This document shows, piece after piece, positions 1 to 6,403 of a stretch of DNA of 7,896 bases. Within the stretch, counting starts at the first letter, position 1. Each line of letters opens with the position of its first letter. A program made the translations under genes and the position numbers. Origin of the DNA: Melaminivora alkalimesophila (GTDB lineage Bacteria > Pseudomonadota > Gammaproteobacteria > Burkholderiales > Burkholderiaceae_C); assembly GCF_000282995.1 (NCBI RefSeq), contig NZ_ALEE01000184.1, positions 1 to 7,896 on the forward strand. Direction: 5' to 3'. Below the pieces are notes generated by a model. That model searched no databases. It worked only from the letters and a program-made list of their open reading frames with translations, and was not told the origin of the DNA.

Positions 1-398
1 CGGCGCTCGCCCGCCACCCACTGGCCGGCAACGTGCGCGAGCTGGAGAACCTGCTGCACCGTGCGGTGGCGCTGAGCGACGGGCAGGAGCTGGTCGTCGA
101 GCCGCCCTCGGGCGAAGTCACGCCCTCCGCCGCACCCCCTCTCCCTTGCGCAGATCCCGCCGCGGGCGCTGCCGCTCCCTGCGGGCCTGCGGGCGAAGTC
201 CCGCTGCCCAGCGACCTGCAGGGCTGGCTGGACCAGCGCGAGCGCGAGATCCTGGTGCGCGCCCTGCACGAGGCCGGCTTCAACCGCACGGCGACGGCGG
301 CGCGCCTGGGCATCAGCCTGCGCCAGATCCGCTACCGCATCGAGCGCTTGAACATTCCCCTGCCGCAGGGGGGCGACGCCCCGGATGACGGCGCCTGA
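1..398 (+). CDS. pilR: Sigma-54-dependent response regulator, C-terminal part (PilR-like), 5' end outside window
   Basis: Partial gene, read in frame from base 3. The first residues, PLAGNVRELENLLHRAV, are the conserved end of the sigma-54 AAA+ domain (the GNVRELEN motif). A low-complexity Pro/Ala linker follows, at about 100-215. The protein ends in a Fis-type helix-turn-helix (about 240-350) containing AALHEAG-like and LGISLRQIRYRIERL segments, which would bind the enhancer-like upstream site. Such proteins activate sigma-54 RNA polymerase in response to a partner histidine kinase. PilR, the type IV pilin activator, is my preferred identity because the short C-terminus fits and because I recall pilS-pilR beside ampD in Comamonadaceae. 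The receiver or PAS part that would prove it lies outside the window, so another NtrC-family member is possible. The stop overlaps the start of ampD by 14 bases. Confidence 0.8.
   Translation, partial: ALARHPLAGNVRELENLLHRAVALSDGQELVVEPPSGEVTPSAAPPLPCADPAAGAAAPCGPAGEVPLPSDLQGWLDQREREILVRALHEAGFNRTATAARLGISLRQIRYRIERLNIPLPQGGDAPDDGA
370..382 (+). promoter_or_regulatory. Possible ribosome-binding-site-masking hairpin before ampD
   Basis: The only good Shine-Dalgarno candidate for ampD is AGGGGGG at 367-373, 11 bases before the ATG at 385. Most of it falls in the 5' arm of a perfect 5-bp stem (GGGGC 370-374, loop GAC, GCCCC 378-382). Ribosomes finishing pilR translate through the stem and would open it, so ampD translation may be coupled to pilR. 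The hairpin and overlap are visible; the coupling is inferred. Confidence 0.35.
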
Positions 399-969
399 AC
401 CCCTGCCCGGCTGGCGGGGCGACTGGCTGCGCGCGGCGCGCGCCCTGCCCTCGCCCAACCAGGGTGCGCGGCCGGCCGGCGCCGTGGTCGACCTGCTGGT
501 CGTGCACTCCATCAGCCTGCCGCCCGGCGAGTACGGCACGGGCTGCGTGCAGCAGCTGTTCACCAACCGGCTCGACTGGGACGCGCACCCGTACTTCGCG
601 GCGATGCGCGGGCTGGAAGTGTCCTGCCACTTCTTCATCGAGCGCGGCGGCACGCTCTGGCAGTTCGTCGGCACCGACCGCCGCGCCTGGCACGCCGGCC
701 GCTCGCGCTACCGCGGACGCGACAACTGCAACGACGACTCCATCGGCGTGGAGCTCGAAGGCATCGAGGGCCGCCCCTTCGAGGCGGCGCAATACGCCGC
801 CCTGCTTGCCCTGTGCGCGGCGTTGCTGCGGCGCCACCATCTGCGCTACATCGCCGGCCACGAGCACATCGCCCCGGGCCGCAAGCAGGACCCGGGGGCG
901 GGCTTCGATTGGAGCCGCCTGTCCCGCGCCCTGGCGGGCCGCGGCCTGTTGCTGCCCCCCGGCGCCTGA
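385..969 (+). CDS. ampD: 1,6-anhydro-N-acetylmuramyl-L-alanine amidase AmpD
   Basis: A 194-residue cytoplasmic zinc amidase of the N-acetylmuramoyl-L-alanine amidase type 2 family. It cleaves the lactyl-peptide bond of anhydro-muropeptides during cell-wall recycling; in many Gram-negatives its loss raises the AmpR-inducing ligand and so AmpC beta-lactamase. Compared with Citrobacter AmpD, the zinc ligands are H41 (VVHS), H159 (AGHEHIAPGRKQDPG) and D169. The catalytic residues correspond to E123 (IGVELEG) and K167. The typical AmpD segments SCHFFIERGG, FVGTDRRAWHAG and NCNDDSIGVELEG are all present. There is no signal peptide, which favours cytoplasmic AmpD over the periplasmic AmiD/AmpDh paralogues. 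Length is normal for the family (about 180-200). It starts inside the end of the preceding regulator gene, so the two are probably cotranscribed. Confidence 0.95.
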   Translation: MTAPEPLPGWRGDWLRAARALPSPNQGARPAGAVVDLLVVHSISLPPGEYGTGCVQQLFTNRLDWDAHPYFAAMRGLEVSCHFFIERGGTLWQFVGTDRRAWHAGRSRYRGRDNCNDDSIGVELEGIEGRPFEAAQYAALLALCAALLRRHHLRYIAGHEHIAPGRKQDPGAGFDWSRLSRALAGRGLLLPPGA

Positions 970-1083
970 CACCCCACCCGCGCCCTTCCCGCGGCGGCCT
1001 CGCCGTGGCCTGCGCGCGCGGGCGGGGCGGGCGCTCCTGTAGGAAAGAACCGCGTTTGCGGCCCTGGGCCTTGGATTGGGCGT

Positions 1084-1099
1084 ACACTACCTATAGCGT
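1084..1099 (+). promoter_or_regulatory. NrdR box 1 (upstream operator of nrdAB)
   Basis: ACACTACCTATAGCGT matches the known 16-bp NrdR box pattern acaCwATATaTwGtgt at about 13 of 16 positions, including the outer ACACTA and the TATAG core. NrdR is a zinc-finger/ATP-cone repressor that controls ribonucleotide reductase genes. It usually binds two such boxes upstream of nrd operons. The nrdR gene itself is not in this window. Confidence 0.8.
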
Positions 1100-1114
1100 T
1101 CAAAAGAACGCAAA

Positions 1115-1130
1115 ACGCTACATATAGTGT
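1115..1130 (+). promoter_or_regulatory. NrdR box 2 (downstream operator of nrdAB)
   Basis: ACGCTACATATAGTGT matches the NrdR box pattern at about 14 of 16 positions. Its start is 31 bases after that of the first box, about three helical turns, so both would face the same side of the DNA. This is the spacing known for NrdR operator pairs. It lies 82 bases before the nrdA ATG and overlaps a possible -10 element (TATAGT, 1123-1128). Confidence 0.85.
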
Positions 1131-1212
1131 CCAGGCCCCTCCGCCTGGCTTCCCCGGGGCATGCCTGCGCCTTGGCATCCCCCATGCACACGCCACCGCC
1201 GAAAGGAACCCC

Positions 1213-4071
1213 ATGCCCTCCCCCACCCTGGACCATCCCCGCCCGGCGCCCTCGCCTGCCACCCCGCCCCTGCCGGGCGCGGCCCAGCCCTCGACCCTGA
1301 GCCACTACCAGATCATCCGCCGCAATGGCGCCGTCGTGCCTTTCGAGCCGCAGAAAATCGCCATCGCCATGATGAAGGCCTTCCTGGCGGTGCGCGGCGC
1401 CCAGGGCGCGGCCTCGGCCAGCGTGCGCGAGATCGTGGACGAGCTCACCCAAACGGTGGTGCGCGCCCTCATGCGCTCGCGCCCGGCCGGCGGCACCTTC
1501 CACATCGAGGACGTGCAGGACCAGGTGGAGCTGGGCCTGATGCGCGGCGGCCACCACGAGGTCGCGCGCGCCTACGTGCTCTACCGCGAGCGCCGCGCGC
1601 AGGAGCGCGCGCACCGCCAGCAACAGCTCATGCCACAGATGCCGACCCTGTTCGTGCGCGACGGCGGCCAGCGCGTGGAGCTGGACCTGCTGCGCCTGCA
1701 GGCGCTGATCGAGAGCGCCTGCGCGGGCCTGGGCGAGCAGGTCCAGGCGGCGCCCATCGCCGCCGAGACGCTGCGCAACCTGTACGACGGCATCCCCATG
1801 GAGGAGGTGCACCGCGCCAGCATCCTGGCGGCGCGCACCCTGATCGAGCGCGACCCCGGCTACAGCCACGCCACCGCGCGCCTGCTGCTGCACAGCGTCG
1901 CGCGCGAGGTGCTGGGCCGCGAGGTCGCGCCGGCCGACATGGGCGCCGCCTATGCCCAGCACTTTGCCGCCTTCGTCCAGCGCGGAGTGGAGCACGAGCT
2001 GCTGGCCCCCGCCCTGCAGGACTTCGACCTGCAGCGCCTGGCGGCGGCGCTCAGGCCCGAGCGCGACCTGCAGTTCGACTACCTCGGCCTGCAGACACTG
2101 TACGACCGCTACTTCCTGCATGTGGACAAGCGGCGCATCGAGCTGCCCCAATGGTTCTTCATGCGCGTCGCCATGGGCCTGGCGCTGCGCGAGGACGATC
2201 GCGACGCACGCGCCATCGAGTTCTACGAGCTGCTCTCGTCCTTCGACTTCATGAGCAGCACGCCCACGCTGTTCAACAGCGGCACGCTGCGCTCGCAGCT
2301 GTCCTCGTGCTACCTCACGACCGTGCCCGACGACCTCGGCGGCATCTACGAATCCATCCGCGACAACGCGCTGCTGTCCAAGTTCGCCGGCGGCCTGGGC
2401 AACGACTGGACGCGCGTGCGCGCCCTCGGCGCGCGCATCAAGGGCACCAACGGCGAATCGCAGGGCGTGGTGCCGTTCCTGAAGGTCGTCAACGACACGG
2501 CCGTGGCCGTGAACCAGGGCGGCAAGAGGAAGGGCGCGGTGTGCAGCTACCTGGAGAGCTGGCACCTGGACATCGAGGAGTTCCTGGAGCTGCGCAAGAA
2601 CACCGGCGACGACCGCCGGCGCACGCACGACATGAACACCGCCAATTGGATCCCCGACCTGTTCATGAAGCGCGTCATGGAAAAAGGCCAGTGGACGCTG
2701 TTCTCGCCCTCGGACGTCCCGGACCTGCACGACCTGTACGGAGAAGCCTTCGAGCGCGCCTACACCGCCTACGAAGCCCAGGCCGACAGCGGCGCCATCA
2801 AGCTCTTCAAGCGCATTCCGGCCGTCGACCTGTGGCGCAAGATGCTGTCGATGCTGTTCGAGACCGGCCATCCCTGGATCACCTTCAAGGACCCGTGCAA
2901 CATCCGCTCGCCGCAGCAGCACGTCGGCGTGGTGCACTCCTCCAACCTGTGCACCGAGATCACGCTCAACACCAGCGACGACGAGATCGCCGTGTGCAAC
3001 CTTGGCTCGGTCAACCTGGCGCAGCACCTGGTGGACGGGCGCATCGACCACGACAAGCTGCGCCGCACGGTGTCCACCGCCATGCGCATGCTGGACAACG
3101 TCATCGACCTCAACTACTACGCCGTGGACAAGGCGCGCGCCTCCAACCTGCGCCACCGCCCCGTGGGCCTGGGCCTGATGGGCTTTCAGGACGCGCTCTA
3201 CACGCTGCGCATCCCCTACGCCAGCGACGCGGCCGTGGCGTTCGCCGACGAGTCCATGGAAGCCATCTGCTACTACGCCTACCTGGCCTCCACCGAGCTG
3301 GCGCGCGAGCGCGGCGCCTACGAAAGCTACCCGGGCTCGCTGTGGTCGCGCGGCATCCTGCCGCTGGACTCGCTGGAGCTGCTGGCGCAGGAGCGCGGCG
3401 GCCACGTGGAGGTGGACCGCAGCGCGCGCCTGGACTGGGAGGCGCTGCGCCGCGCCATCGCCACGCACGGCATGCGCAACTCCAACTGCGTCGCCATCGC
3501 TCCCACCGCGACCATCTCCAACATCGTCGGCGTCGACGCCTCGATCGAGCCCTCCTTCGGCAACCTGTCGGTGAAGTCCAACCTCTCGGGCGAGTTCACG
3601 GTGGTCAACCAGTACCTGGTGCAGGACCTCAAGCGCCTCGGTCTGTGGGACGAGGTCATGGTCATGGACCTGAAGCACTTCAAGGGCTCGCTCGCCCCCA
3701 TCGACCGCGTGCCGCAGGAACTCAAGCAGCTCTACGCCACCGCCTTCGAGATCGACCCGACCTGGCTGGTCGAGGCCGCCGCCCGGCGCCAGAAGTGGAT
3801 CGACCAGGCGCAGAGCCTGAACATCTACATGGCGGGCGCATCGGGCCGGAAGCTCGACGAGACCTACAAGCTCGCCTGGCTGCGCGGCCTGAAGACCACC
3901 TACTACCTGCGCACCCAGAGCGCCAGCCACGTGGAGATGAGCACCGTCAACCAGCGCCAGCTCAACGCCGTCGCGAGCGATCCGGCCGCGGCCGCTGCCA
4001 CGGCCGCCGTGCCGGCCACCGACGTGCAGTTCTGCGCCATCGACGACCCGGGTTGCGAAGCCTGCCAGTGA
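1213..4071 (+). CDS. nrdA: Ribonucleoside-diphosphate reductase, class Ia, alpha (large) subunit
   Basis: A 952-residue catalytic subunit that reduces ribonucleoside diphosphates to deoxy forms, using a radical supplied by NrdB. The start is chosen by AAAGGAA (1202-1208) just before the ATG. A Pro-rich tail (1-30) is followed by a canonical ATP-cone (about 32-128: IIRRNG, PFEPQKI, DVQDQVE, YVLYRERR). A second, degenerate cone-like domain (about 145-232: FVRDGGQRVELDLLRL) comes next, then the ten-stranded barrel. Catalytic residues, by analogy to E. coli, are C366 (SSC), N578/C580/E582 (NLCTE) and C595 (VCNLGS), where C366/C595 form the active-site pair. Y897-Y898 are the radical-transfer tyrosines. 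A flexible Ala-rich tail ends in C948/C951 (CEAC), the swinging disulfide reduced by thioredoxin or glutaredoxin. Length resembles the Pseudomonas tandem-cone NrdA. nrdB follows after 138 bases. Confidence 0.97.
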   Translation: MPSPTLDHPRPAPSPATPPLPGAAQPSTLSHYQIIRRNGAVVPFEPQKIAIAMMKAFLAVRGAQGAASASVREIVDELTQTVVRALMRSRPAGGTFHIEDVQDQVELGLMRGGHHEVARAYVLYRERRAQERAHRQQQLMPQMPTLFVRDGGQRVELDLLRLQALIESACAGLGEQVQAAPIAAETLRNLYDGIPMEEVHRASILAARTLIERDPGYSHATARLLLHSVAREVLGREVAPADMGAAYAQHFAAFVQRGVEHELLAPALQDFDLQRLAAALRPERDLQFDYLGLQTLYDRYFLHVDKRRIELPQWFFMRVAMGLALREDDRDARAIEFYELLSSFDFMSSTPTLFNSGTLRSQLSSCYLTTVPDDLGGIYESIRDNALLSKFAGGLGNDWTRVRALGARIKGTNGESQGVVPFLKVVNDTAVAVNQGGKRKGAVCSYLESWHLDIEEFLELRKNTGDDRRRTHDMNTANWIPDLFMKRVMEKGQWTLFSPSDVPDLHDLYGEAFERAYTAYEAQADSGAIKLFKRIPAVDLWRKMLSMLFETGHPWITFKDPCNIRSPQQHVGVVHSSNLCTEITLNTSDDEIAVCNLGSVNLAQHLVDGRIDHDKLRRTVSTAMRMLDNVIDLNYYAVDKARASNLRHRPVGLGLMGFQDALYTLRIPYASDAAVAFADESMEAICYYAYLASTELARERGAYESYPGSLWSRGILPLDSLELLAQERGGHVEVDRSARLDWEALRRAIATHGMRNSNCVAIAPTATISNIVGVDASIEPSFGNLSVKSNLSGEFTVVNQYLVQDLKRLGLWDEVMVMDLKHFKGSLAPIDRVPQELKQLYATAFEIDPTWLVEAAARRQKWIDQAQSLNIYMAGASGRKLDETYKLAWLRGLKTTYYLRTQSASHVEMSTVNQRQLNAVASDPAAAAATAAVPATDVQFCAIDDPGCEACQ

Positions 4072-4170
4072 GGCCGGCGCCAGCCACCGCCCATCCGCCG
4101 CATCGAAGCCACAGACCGCAAGTCCACGCACAAGGGATCACCGCCGTGCAACGCCTCGATGCTTTTCTTT

Positions 4171-4191
4171 TTGAAGCACTGCTTCCATAAT
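4171..4191 (+). promoter_or_regulatory. AT-rich island with small dyad and -10-like CATAAT upstream of nrdB
   Basis: The nrdA-nrdB gap (4072-4209) is GC-rich except for about 4161-4191. That stretch holds a T-rich run, a perfect 6-bp dyad (GAAGCA-C-TGCTTC, 4173-4185) and CATAAT at 4186-4191, 5 of 6 matches to a -10 box. The position 17 bases upstream (TTTTCT, 4163-4168) is a poor -35. It could be a weak internal promoter or a processing/stability element for the nrdB part of the message. Nothing shows that it is used. The T-run precedes the dyad, so it is not a terminator on the plus strand. Confidence 0.2.
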
Positions 4192-4200
4192 CGGAGCACT

Positions 4201-4207
4201 GGAAAAG
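4201..4207 (+). promoter_or_regulatory. Ribosome binding site deciding the nrdB start
   Basis: GGAAAAG lies three bases before the ATG at 4210 (its GGAA core six bases before) and supports MLNWDEE as the N-terminus. An in-frame ATG at 4159 has no purine-rich site in front of it and would add 17 residues unlike the family. Confidence 0.6.
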
Positions 4208-4209
4208 CC

Positions 4210-5394
4210 ATGCTTAACTGGGACGAAGAAGTCAAGACACCCTCGCAGCCCCTGGCGTCCGCCGGCCTGCCTTCGGGCCACGCGCCGCAGCCGCGCCTGC
4301 AGCAGCTGCAGGCGCACGCGATCCCCGCGCCCGCGCCGCATGCGGCGCCCTCGGTCACGGCCGCCGCCGCCCAGAGCCGCCGCGTCTCGGCCGTCGACAA
4401 GCGCATCATCAACGGCAAGACCGACGTCAACCAGCTGGTCCCCTTCAAGTACAAGTGGGCCTGGGAGAAGTACCTCGCCACCTGCGCCAACCACTGGATG
4501 CCGCAGGAAATCAACATGACGCGCGACATCGCCCTGTGGAAGGACCCGCAGGGCCTGACCGAGGACGAGCGCCGCATCGTGAAGCGCAACCTGGGCTTCT
4601 TCGTCACCGCCGACTCGCTGGCGGCCAACAACATCGTGCTGGGCACGTACCGCCACATCACGGCGCCCGAATGCCGCCAGTTCCTGCTGCGCCAGGCCTT
4701 CGAGGAAGCGATCCACACGCACGCCTACCAGTACATCGTCGAGTCGCTGGGCCTGGACGAAGCCGAGATCTTCAACGCCTACAACGAGATCGAGTCGATC
4801 CGCGACAAGGACCAGTTCCTGATTCCGTTCATCGAGGCCATCATGGACCCGGCCTTCCAGACCGGCACGCCCGAGGCGGACCAGAAGCTGCTCAAGAGCC
4901 TGATCGTCTTCGCCTGCCTGATGGAGGGGCTGTTCTTCTACGTCGGCTTCACGCAGATCCTGGCGCTGGGCCGGCAGAACAAGATGGTCGGCGCGGCCGA
5001 GCAGTACCAGTACATCCTGCGCGACGAGTCGATGCACTGCAACTTCGGCATCGACCTGATCAACCAGCTCAAACTGGAGAACCCACACTTGTGGACGGCC
5101 GAGTTCCGCGACGAGATCACGGCGCTGTTCCACCAGGCCATCGAACTCGAATACCGCTACGCCGAGGACACCATGCCGCGCGGCGTGCTCGGCATGAACG
5201 CGTCCATGTTCAAGGGCTACCTGCGCTACATCGCCAACCGGCGCGCCACGCAGATCGGCCTGCCGGCGCTGTTCCCCCACGAAGAGAACCCCTTCCCCTG
5301 GATGAGCGAGATGATCGACCTCAAGAAGGAGCGCAATTTCTTCGAGACGCGCGTGATCGAGTACCAGACCGGGGGCGCCCTGTCCTGGGACTGA
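4210..5394 (+). CDS. nrdB: Ribonucleoside-diphosphate reductase, class Ia, beta (small) subunit
   Basis: A 394-residue ferritin-like subunit that makes and stores the tyrosyl radical next to a dinuclear metal site and passes it to NrdA. The iron ligands match E. coli in identity and, in the first half, in spacing: D135 (TADSL), E166 and H169 (FEEAIH), E239 (LMEGLFFY), E273 and H276 (RDESMH). Y173 (HTHAY) is the radical tyrosine, so this is not the Chlamydia-type Mn/Fe enzyme, which has Phe there. Y385 in the C-terminal tail ([11 protein letters not shown]) is the likely radical-transfer tyrosine at the subunit interface. Residues 8-58 are a Pro/Ala/Gln-rich, probably disordered insert between the MLNWDEE start and the folded domain, which opens near [17 protein letters not shown]. 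It is in the same operon as nrdA, under the same NrdR-like operators. Confidence 0.96.
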   Translation: MLNWDEEVKTPSQPLASAGLPSGHAPQPRLQQLQAHAIPAPAPHAAPSVTAAAAQSRRVSAVDKRIINGKTDVNQLVPFKYKWAWEKYLATCANHWMPQEINMTRDIALWKDPQGLTEDERRIVKRNLGFFVTADSLAANNIVLGTYRHITAPECRQFLLRQAFEEAIHTHAYQYIVESLGLDEAEIFNAYNEIESIRDKDQFLIPFIEAIMDPAFQTGTPEADQKLLKSLIVFACLMEGLFFYVGFTQILALGRQNKMVGAAEQYQYILRDESMHCNFGIDLINQLKLENPHLWTAEFRDEITALFHQAIELEYRYAEDTMPRGVLGMNASMFKGYLRYIANRRATQIGLPALFPHEENPFPWMSEMIDLKKERNFFETRVIEYQTGGALSWD

Positions 5395-5583
5395 ACGGCC
5401 GCTCTTCCAGAAGCACAGCGAAGCGATCATGGTTTTTCATCGGCACATTCCTCCCGGCAAGGGCCCTGCCCGGCCGGAGCGTGTGCCTTTCCCAGCATTC
5501 GTGGTGGCGGACGAAGCGTCGTTGCCATGGATCGCGCAGTCCGCACCAGGGGCGTGGCTGCGTGCTCTTTGCAAATCGACCCC

Positions 5584-5589
5584 GAGGAG
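5584..5589 (+). promoter_or_regulatory. Ribosome binding site of the histone-like gene
   Basis: GAGGAG ends three bases before the ATG at 5593 and six before the second ATG at 5596. Normal spacing favours 5596 (MATAKKT), though the start at 5593 would only add one Met. The in-frame ATG at 5527 has no comparable site. Confidence 0.65.
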
Positions 5590-5595
5590 AACATG

Positions 5596-6351
5596 ATGGC
5601 AACTGCGAAGAAGACCGCTGCGAAGACCGCAGCCACCCCGGCCAGGAAGGCCACCGCCAAGCAGGCCACGGCCGAGGCTGCGACGAAGAAGGCCGCCGCG
5701 ACGGGAGCGGCCGCACCGGCCAAGAAGGCCGCGGGCGCCGGCAAGGCCGCGACCGTGAAGAAGACTGCCGCCCCGGCCACCGCGCAGGCCGCGGCCTCGG
5801 CGGGCACGGCCGGCACCAAGAAGACCACGGCAGCGACGAAGAAGGCGGCGGCCGCGGGCACGAAGGCGCCCGCCAAGGCCGCAACGGCAAAGAAGGCTGC
5901 GGCCCCGGCCACGACGGCGAAGAAAAGCGCCGCGAAAAAGGCGACCACCCCCGTGAAGCAGGCGGCGACCACCAGCACGGCCAAGGCAGCGCCGCCGGCC
6001 ACCTCCAAGGCAGGCACCAAGACCGCAGGCAAGACGGCGGCAAAGACCGCCACCAAGACCCCTGCCAAGGCTTCCGGTGGCAAGACCGCCGCCACCAAGG
6101 CAGGCGCGTCGACGGCCGCGGCAACCCGGGCCGCCACCCCGGCTGCTGCCAAGACGGCTGGGGCGGCCGGCAAGACCACGGCGACCGCCGGTCGCAAGAC
6201 CGCGGCCAAGGCCGACGCGGCGGCCAACGGCGGCGCCCCACGCAAGGCACCGGCCCGCAAGGCTGCGGCGGCTCCCGCGCCCGCGCCCGTGGCCCAGACC
6301 ACCCTGGCTCCCCAGGCGGCTTGGCCCTTCCCGAGCGGCCCGAAGCCCTGA
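5596..6351 (+). CDS. Histone H1-like, Lys/Ala-rich nucleoid protein
   Basis: About 251 residues, almost entirely Ala, Lys, Thr, Pro and Gly, with irregular KKA, AAKK, KTAAK and TPAK repeats. I find only one Glu and one Asp and no Tyr. It resembles eukaryotic H1 tails, chlamydial HC2, Bordetella BpH1 and Pseudomonas AlgP. Such proteins bind DNA without clear sequence specificity and compact the nucleoid or modulate expression. The last 18 residues differ: LAPQAAWPFPSGPKP contains the only aromatic residues (W243, F245). I recall a near-identical tail in Comamonadaceae homologues, so it may be a conserved contact site. The basic part has no recognisable folded domain and should be disordered when free. 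It lies 201 bases after nrdB and ends at a GC hairpin. The name AlgP is sometimes applied, but orthology cannot be judged from low-complexity sequence. Confidence 0.85.
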   Translation: MATAKKTAAKTAATPARKATAKQATAEAATKKAAATGAAAPAKKAAGAGKAATVKKTAAPATAQAAASAGTAGTKKTTAATKKAAAAGTKAPAKAATAKKAAAPATTAKKSAAKKATTPVKQAATTSTAKAAPPATSKAGTKTAGKTAAKTATKTPAKASGGKTAATKAGASTAAATRAATPAAAKTAGAAGKTTATAGRKTAAKADAAANGGAPRKAPARKAAAAPAPAPVAQTTLAPQAAWPFPSGPKP

Positions 6352-6374
6352 TCGGGGAGCAGCGGCGGCGCCCA

Positions 6375-6397
6375 TCGGCCCGCCCCGCGCGGGCCGA
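6375..6397. terminator. GC hairpin between convergent genes, likely bidirectional terminator
   Basis: A perfect 9-bp stem (TCGGCCCGC 6375-6383, 5-base loop CCCGC, GCGGGCCGA 6389-6397) sits 23 bases after the histone-like stop and 6 bases after the minus-strand kinase stop. It can serve both strands. Neither strand has a U-tract behind it, as is common in high-GC genomes, so it may be a weak terminator or a 3'-end stabilising structure. Confidence 0.6.
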
Positions 6398-6403
6398 CGC
6401 AGA

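Larger units (their letters stand above)
970..1212 (+). promoter_or_regulatory. Intergenic regulatory region upstream of nrdA
   Basis: This 243-base gap has no credible gene. Its left half (970-1065) is extremely GC-rich and I see nothing definite there. The right half contains an AT-richer island at 1071-1130 with two NrdR-like boxes. Two weak sigma-70 promoter candidates are visible. One is TTCAAA (1099-1104), an 18-base spacer, then TATAGT (1123-1128, 5 of 6 consensus), with its -10 inside the second box. The other is TTGGAT (1071-1076), a 15-base spacer, then TATAGC (1092-1097), with its -10 inside the first box. In either case the boxes would cover core promoter elements, which fits repression. 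The transcript start cannot be fixed from sequence. Confidence 0.6.

Noticed and set aside
1087..4131. Very long open frames antisense to and in the +1 frame over nrdA (each about 1000 codons)
   Set aside because: Typical high-GC shadows: stop codons are rare in all frames. Their translations are Arg/Ala/His- or Val/Gln-rich and match no family, while the nrdA frame has every expected catalytic residue.
4159..4209. Upstream in-frame start for nrdB (MLFFLKHCF...) or a leader peptide
   Set aside because: There is no ribosome binding site before 4159, and the added residues do not resemble NrdB N-termini. The ATG at 4210 has a purine-rich site and gives the expected MLNWDEE.
4138..5430. 430-codon minus-strand open frame over nrdB
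   Set aside because: Shadow of nrdB, with biased composition and no recognisable domain.
5454..5473. Imperfect palindrome around GGGCCC as an nrdB terminator
   Set aside because: It has two mismatches in ten, no loop and no U-tract; it is expected by chance at this GC content.
5527..5595. Longer N-terminus of the histone-like protein starting at 5527
   Set aside because: Its extra residues have none of the Lys/Ala character, and the clear GAGGAG site sits just before 5593/5596.
5596..6297. Repeated AAG/GCC units as a CRISPR or satellite array
   Set aside because: The units are short, irregular and in codon phase within an open reading frame, with no spacers.
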